Notes under the pieces: generated by a model
Told to the model about the DNA's origin: nothing
What the model saw: the letters and a program-made list of their open reading frames with translations, nothing else
Database searches by the model: none
Translations under genes and position numbers: made by a program
Source of the DNA: Emiliania huxleyi CCMP1516
Taxonomy: Eukaryota; Haptophyta; Isochrysidales; Noelaerhabdaceae
Direction: 5' to 3'
DNA length: 64,000 bases
Assembly (NCBI RefSeq): GCF_000372725.1
Contig: NW_005199770.1
Coordinates: 1,862,603 to 1,926,602 of the forward strand
In this document: one piece after another, positions 59,096-64,000 of the stretch
How positions within the stretch are numbered: the stretch's first letter is position 1
Layout: each line of letters opens with the position of its first letter

Positions 59096-61792
59096 GATGC
59101 AGGCTTGCGTTGGCGTGAGACCTCATTCGTCCACGCTGGCGCTTGCGGTGCCATTCTGTGCTGTGGTTCTCGTGCGGTTTTATCGTTCTTCGTTGCGATT
59201 GCCGTGGTGGCGGTGGGTGCAGCCGAGCCGAGTGTCGTCGTTGACGGCATCGCGCTCGTCTTTCGACTGCCTCGCTTCTTCTACCGACACGGAGACACGT
59301 GGGTCAGCGCGCAGTCGAAGATCTGGTATGCGTTTATCTTCTGTTGTCGTCGAGATTTCCGGCTGGGTCAGCTCACCGATGCGGCCCCGACCGGCCTTCG
59401 CGACAGCATCTGCGACGCTGCTCAGCCGCTGACGCCGCGAGAGTGGATCGCCATGGCGTGGCCAGCAGTACGGCTAGCTATGTCAGTGTCATTACCGTTG
59501 CAGTGATGTGGGACCCTCTGGCCAGCCTCTGGCACCATCTTGGATGCCGGCGCGGGTCCCCAGACTTGGACATATGCCAGTGGTGGCAGTCCATCCTCGC
59601 CTACCTCCGCACTGGAGGCAGGTAGTCGTAATATGGTCGAGTCTGGCGTCGATAGGACACAGGCCGACTCATTCTGCTTCAGTCCGCGCGCGCTGTCCCT
59701 GCAACCCACTTCGGCCCATCGACGGCCAGCACCCAGTGTCTGATTGACCCGCCGGCTGTGCGTCAGCAGCGGCTTCAGACGGGTCTGCGCCTGACGGGGA
59801 TTTTGCATTGACGGGCTCTGCAGACAGCGCGTAGAAGCAACGACGCGAGGCCGTGGCCACAGTGTGGACTGCTGTGGTCTTCGGGATGGTCGCCGTGGTT
59901 TGCCTTTGCGGATCTATATGACAGATGCTCTGGATCCGCGCTCTGCTCAGTGCAGGGTGGTGAACCGCGAGCGTACTACTCGTAGCGACTGCAACCGCTG
60001 CGGATCAGGAGGCGATGCCACCTCGAGCCTGTACGCTCGCTGAATTCAGCTGTGGTCCTGCCGGGAGCAGGGCCTGGCTGACTCTCGCGCTCGTGTAACT
60101 GGTCTCAGGGACCGAGCGTCGGAGACGAGAGTATCTCCAGCTGTTGGTCCTGCCGGGAGCAGAACCCAGCTGGCTCGTACTCGTGTTCCTGCGGGGACCG
60201 GGTGCGAGTTGATACTTTCAAACGTCCGGATGGACAGTGTCAACCGTATTCGTGTTACTGCCGGGAGCAGCGGCCGGGTACGGGCGACATACATTCAGTG
60301 GGCCAGACAAGAGGTTGAGGCATCCCCGCCTTTGATTCCAGGGCGGTCGAGCAGCGGCCTGCAGGTGGCGGGCTGCTGCCGACCGACCCTAGGCTCCCGT
60401 TCAGCTTTCTTCCGCGTGTCGCATGGCCGTGGATGGAGGTATGGGCGAGGGTCGACCTCACTCGCCGCCGTTAATTACGGCAGACGCGGTCGGCCCCGTC
60501 TCGACGCCCTCAAGGGCGGGGGACGGGCCACGACATGCCGCCCTCCGAGTAGTTATGGAGGTATGTGGCGCCGTCAACATGCTCCCGAGTAAGTCGGTGT
60601 GGCTGGGAGCGCCCCGCACGACTACCCGTCCTAAATGGGGATCGTGGTCTTCGTGTGGGGCAACAGGCGAGTGCGGCGCGCTCCACGGTCAATCTCCGAC
60701 CCTTCGACCCGCGTGGCGTAGGGTCTGAGAGACGGCCGCCGAGGATGTCGGGCGGGTTCGGTTGCGGTCGGATGGACCTGTCACTGATGACACCGACTCG
60801 ACTGGGGCGTTGCCGGAGGCGATGGCGGGAGGGCACTCGATGGGCCCGCCATCGACCACTGATAGGAGATTGGCGCGTGGGCCATGGTTGTTGGGCGCGT
60901 GGGCCGAGGTGGTTGGCGCGTGGGCCAAGGGTGGACGAGGATGGCCAAGGCTGGCCGAGATAGGCCGAGGTTGGCCGAGATTGGCCGAGGTCGGCCGAGG
61001 TTGGCCGGGGTTGGCCGAGATTGCCCGAGATTTGCCGAGATTTGCCGAGATTGGCCGAGATCGGCCGAGGCAGTCCAGAGATCCGCCGAGAGCGTCCCTC
61101 ACTCGCCTTTTTCTGTGTAGGGACTTTGAGTAGATGCTTGACTAGTCTCACGCTCGGATTCAGATTCAGAGAGATCTACTGGCTGCTACCAGGACCAGCT
61201 CTGGGCGCACGCCAGATGGGCAGGTTGATCGATCCACTCGTGGTCGATCTTTCAGTTGCCTCGCGCGACGCATGATGATTGCGGCCGATGTCGTCGATGG
61301 GGCAACAGTGGTCGATTGACGACGCGGTTGGAGAGTGCTCTTCGACGTCGAAGCAGCAGTCCGTATGGGCAGGATCTTCAACTCGTTCAGTTAAAATTTT
61401 GGTCACGACGAAGCAGCAATCAGGTCGGCAGCTGCTATCGTTTAAGTCGACAGTGGCAACGGTGTTTGACACTGTTGATGAGTGCAACTGTGGCGTGCTT
61501 GCCACCCAAGCGAGTGTAGGCCCGACTCGCGTCGGGTGCTATTTCCTCATCGTCATCGCTACGGCGGGGGCGGGGGGGTTTTACCGGAGCACCGGACTAC
61601 TCGCTGGGATAGTTGCGAGATCGGTCGATAATCACGATCGGTCGCTCGGGCGCATGGTCGTGCGACGTCAGCGACCCAACCGCCAGTTGCCCTTATCTTT
61701 GACTGTGATTCAAGGAGGTCTATGCGTGGGGTTCAGCTGAGCTTAGGCCGTTCCGGGCGTCGACCTTCCAACATACCACATCAAAGGCCGAG
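59096..61792. other. repeat-rich region without recognised genes
   Basis: Lower GC than the genes. One frame at 59105-59506 (+) has normal composition (VVVDGIALVFRLPRFFYRHG), but no ATG and no domain I recognise. ctgccgggagcag recurs at 60058, 60157 and 60259. A ggccgagattggccgag minisatellite spans about 60940-61070. Possibly decayed mobile elements. Confidence 0.45.
60940..61072. repeat. TTGGCCGAGA minisatellite
   Basis: About twelve 10-bp units of (a/g)ttggccgag, related in style to intron fillers. No host gene recognised. Confidence 0.9.
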
Positions 61793-62777
61793 CGTGGGGG
61801 AGGCTCAGCAGCCCACCACCAGGGAGGTTTCGTCAGTCTCGGCGTCGCATCTGCCGCGCCGAGATTCGACGGACCGAAGGGGTAGAGGCTAGCGCTCTCG
61901 GTCGAGAGACGCGCAATACTCAAGACAAATTACTACCACCTTCGTACAACTCAACGTGCATTCATGCAACGCGTGCAACGCTGCACAGTGCTCAGGGTTC
62001 GAGCAGGTGCAGGCGAGTGGAGGGGCCCCTGGCAGAGGAGGCGTGAATCCGTTAGGATTCTCGCCCGCTCTGCTGAGGGGAGGGGACGGTCGACTGGGCC
62101 GGTCGCTCGACCCGATTCTACTCTACTATCAGTCTTACCATTCATGGACAAGAGTGTCTGTGACGGCAGTGACATTCACAGCGAGGTCAGTTCACAGCCG
62201 AGCAGCCGATCCTGACACGCTCCACTTTCAGGGCTCGCCGCGGCTCGAGCAAGGTCTATGTCGATCGGCATCTTGCCAGCCTGTGGCTCGTCCGTCTACC
62301 GCTACCGCGCCTACCAGATATAGTCGCCCCTCCCGCCCACGCCGGCGACTGTCTTAGGTACAGATGACATCTGGATGACTGCGCATAATGGGGTTGACCC
62401 GCCGCGCAGCAACCCGATGTTCACTACTTAGGTTTCCGTCGAGTGACGAGTCTCGTCCGAGACATCTAGTCTCATCCCGCCTCGTGGCATGTGTTGTCTA
62501 GGGTGTCACGAGTGTCCCTGTGGTGTTCTTGTGTGGGGGGAGGCTCAGCAGCCCACCACCAGGGAGGTTTCGTCAGTCTCGGCGTCGCATCTGCCGCGCC
62601 GAGATTCGACGGACCGAAGGGGTAGAGGCTAGCGCTCTCGGTCGAGAGACGCGCAATACTCAAGACAAATTACTACCACCTTCGTACAACTCAACGTGCA
62701 TTCATGCAACGCGTGCAACGCTGCACAGTGCTCAGGGTTCGAGCAGGTGCAGGCGAGTGGAGGGGCCCCTGGCAGAG
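61793..62777. mobile_element. ~245-bp direct repeats enclosing R2 copy c (possible TRIM-like element)
   Basis: 61793-62038 and 62534-62777 are nearly identical (gtgggggaggctcagcagcc to ggcccctggcagag). The interior (about 495 bp) begins with R2 copy c. The repeats can be read as starting TG and ending CA, as LTRs do, but I see no target duplication, primer-binding site or coding. A plain segmental duplication is equally possible. Confidence 0.5.
62040..62328 (+). repeat. dispersed repeat R2, copy c
   Basis: Near-identical to 58808-59094. Confidence 0.92.
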
Positions 62778-62879
62778 ACTGTTCTTTACGCCACCTTGCT
62801 CAACCCTTGCGTTGGTGACCGTCGCGGCTTCGCGTCACTTCTAAGCCACGAGGACGTACTCCGCAGGCACCCACGCTAC

Positions 62880-63303
62880 ATGACCTCGGCGGCGCTCATC
62901 TGCGCGGCCGCCGCCAGCTTTCTGGTCGGCGGCGGCCCTCGGGCGCCTGCGGCGCTGCCGCGTGCGAGCCGCATCATCGCCGCAATCGACTACAAGGACC
63001 CGGCGGTGGCCGCCGAGTTCCAAAAGGTGCAGGAGCGGCCGATCGAGCTCGTCGAGGCCGAGATCGAGAAGAGCGGCGTCCCGGTCCCTCCGTCGCTCAA
63101 CGAGATGGACATGCGGCTGATGCTGGTGGAGCTGCGGATGCGAAAGGCGGGGACGATGCCGGGCGGCGGCAAGGCGGCGCCGAAGAAGCCTGCGAACTAC
63201 GGCTCAAAGTACGAGGAGGCGCTCTGGGAGAAGCCCGCCTTCAAGCGCCTGATCGACGACTACCGCGCGCGCGGCAACACAAACGCGCTCAACCTCGCGA
63301 CGG
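62880..63303 (+). CDS. unknown plastid-targeted-looking protein, 3' end unresolved
   Basis: ATG at 62880; MTSAALICAAAASFLVGGGP is a signal-peptide-like start followed by a basic transit-like stretch. The mature part (AIDYKDPAVAAEFQKVQERP, SLNEMDMRLMLVELRMRKAG, YGSKYEEALWEKPAFKRLID, DDYRARGNTNALNLAT) is hydrophilic and well composed. I recall similar conserved plastid proteins in heterokont/haptophyte algae, but no function. The frame reaches a tandem array at 63290-63366, where the exon end caacctcgcgacgg is copied twice. The next exon was not identified, so the gene is incomplete here. Confidence 0.5.
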
Positions 63304-63366
63304 TCCGAGATAGCCGAGATACAATCTCGCGACGGTCGAGATAGCCGAGATACAATCTCGCGACGG
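63290..63366. repeat. three copies of an exon end separated by GAGATAGCC filler
   Basis: ca(a)(c/t)ctcgcgacgg at 63290-63303, 63322-63335 and 63353-63366, period 31-32 bp; filler gagatagccgagata. Confidence 0.9.
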
Positions 63367-63689
63367 GCCGCCTCTCTCCTCGGCCCCACTCTGCTCCCGC
63401 TCGCGCGCGCGCCGCTCACGCGCGCCCTCCATGGCGCCCCGCTCCACGCGTCTCTCCAAACTCTCGCCTCCAAACTCTCGCGCTCCCGACGCGGACACAC
63501 AGCGCCGCCCCGCACAAGTCCAAGTGCCATGAGGTGCGCCTCTAGCTCACGCGAGTCCACCTCCAGCCGACGGCGGGACACGGAGCCGCCCCACGGGCAG
63601 ACACCCCACGGCACGGGGGAGAGCAGCGTGCAGCCCTGACCCGCCGTGTCGCCGCACCCCAGTCAGACGACAGCCAGTCAGTCAGTGGT
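63367..63689. other. no gene recognised
   Basis: Possible continuation of the plastid-protein gene, but no clear exon. Confidence 0.35.
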
Positions 63690-63830
63690 ACACACGTCTA
63701 GCACGGACGACGGAGCACACGCACTCGCGGAACACAGGGCATTACACACGAGGCGGTGTGTGCGTTCTCAGGGAGAGGCATCACCACAGACAAAAGTGCA
63801 ATAGTCAGAGGGGCAGCAGTGGAGACCCCA
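63690..63830 (-). repeat. dispersed repeat R3, copy c (inverted)
   Basis: Reverse complement of 11789-11953: aacacagggcattacacacg, cgttctcagggagaggcatc and agtgcaatagtcagaggggc. Confidence 0.88.
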
Positions 63831-64000
63831 GCACCCCACTCACGCACCCCAGTCAGCCCACGTGTGATAACGTCAGTGTAGTCCAAATAGCCGCCAGCAG
63901 CCGTCCCTCGTAGAGCCGCCCCTCGTAGAGCCGCCCCCGCACTTCCTCCGCCCGCCCCGACTCGAAGGCGTCTCACTCGTTCGTCGTCCTCACAAAACCG
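63831..64000. other. window end, tandem tag-agccgcccc units
   Basis: tcgtagagccgcccc occurs twice near 63908-63940. No gene seen. Confidence 0.4.

Noticed and set aside
59105-59506. 133-codon frame as a gene
   Set aside because: Composition is normal, but it lacks an ATG, starts inside repeat-derived DNA and has no recognisable domain. Left as a note within the region entry.

Overview
The window looks like nuclear DNA of a GC-rich, gene-dense unicellular alga. A haptophyte resembling Emiliania/Gephyrocapsa is my best guess. A pelagophyte or a dinoflagellate relative is possible, and no rRNA or organelle marker settles it. The reasons are: about 20 protein genes on both strands in 64 kb with no operons or ribosome-binding sites; short introns with many GC-AG and some apparent GA-AG boundaries; Hyp/Pro-rich (PPSPPP) secreted proteins, BspA-type leucine-rich repeats, a DUF4336 protein with a bipartite plastid leader, a TMEM63/OSCA-like channel and a GH31 glycosidase; and abundant micro- and minisatellites inside introns. 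One 100-base assembly gap lies at 51401-51500.

Layout. 0-5 kb: TLC-like membrane protein (+), BspA-LRR protein (-) with a duplicated 5' end, then low-complexity DNA. 5-8 kb: repeats, including a palindrome/fold-back cluster and a 581-bp element with perfect 35-bp inverted ends. 8-20 kb: PP2C phosphatase (-), carbohydrate sulfotransferase (+), PARP-ARM fusion (-), mitochondrial J-protein (+), a repeat-rich stretch, then a RING-CH membrane ligase (+). 21-30 kb: MAPEG protein (-), helicase fragment (+), U3-associated-like protein (+), vWD-like secreted glycoprotein (-), unknown membrane protein (+). 30-38 kb: acidic, probably myristoylated protein (-) and a large OSCA/TMEM63-like channel (+). 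38-48 kb: two F-box-like triple-repeat paralogues (-) flanking a GH31 alpha-glucosidase (+) and a coiled-coil protein (+). 49-58.7 kb: DUF4336 plastid protein (+), two small unknown genes, a Cys/Pro-rich secreted protein (-), a DUF4442 hotdog protein (+). 58.7-64 kb: repeat territory and a plastid-targeted unknown (+, 3' end unresolved).

The most striking signal is not a gene but how the introns are built. In at least eight genes the 5' end of an intron is a direct copy (about 8-35 bp) of the start of the next exon, or the intron's 3' end copies the preceding exon. The copies are placed so that both splice boundaries read AG|G(C/T/A). Between the copies lies filler from a few recurrent families: a 60-bp hairpin intron present three times in two genes, 34-45-bp inverted-repeat mini-introns present four times in three genes, minisatellites of CTAGGAACCTT, CTCGGGT/CCGAGAT and ATCTCCCC types, and CA or CT microsatellites. 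A complex repeat also found at 53.4 and 63.7 kb fills one sulfotransferase intron. This looks like ongoing intron gain by an introner-like process that creates long target-site duplications, or by tandem duplication followed by filler expansion.

Exon boundaries below are read by eye from frame, homology and splice signals. No transcript data were available.
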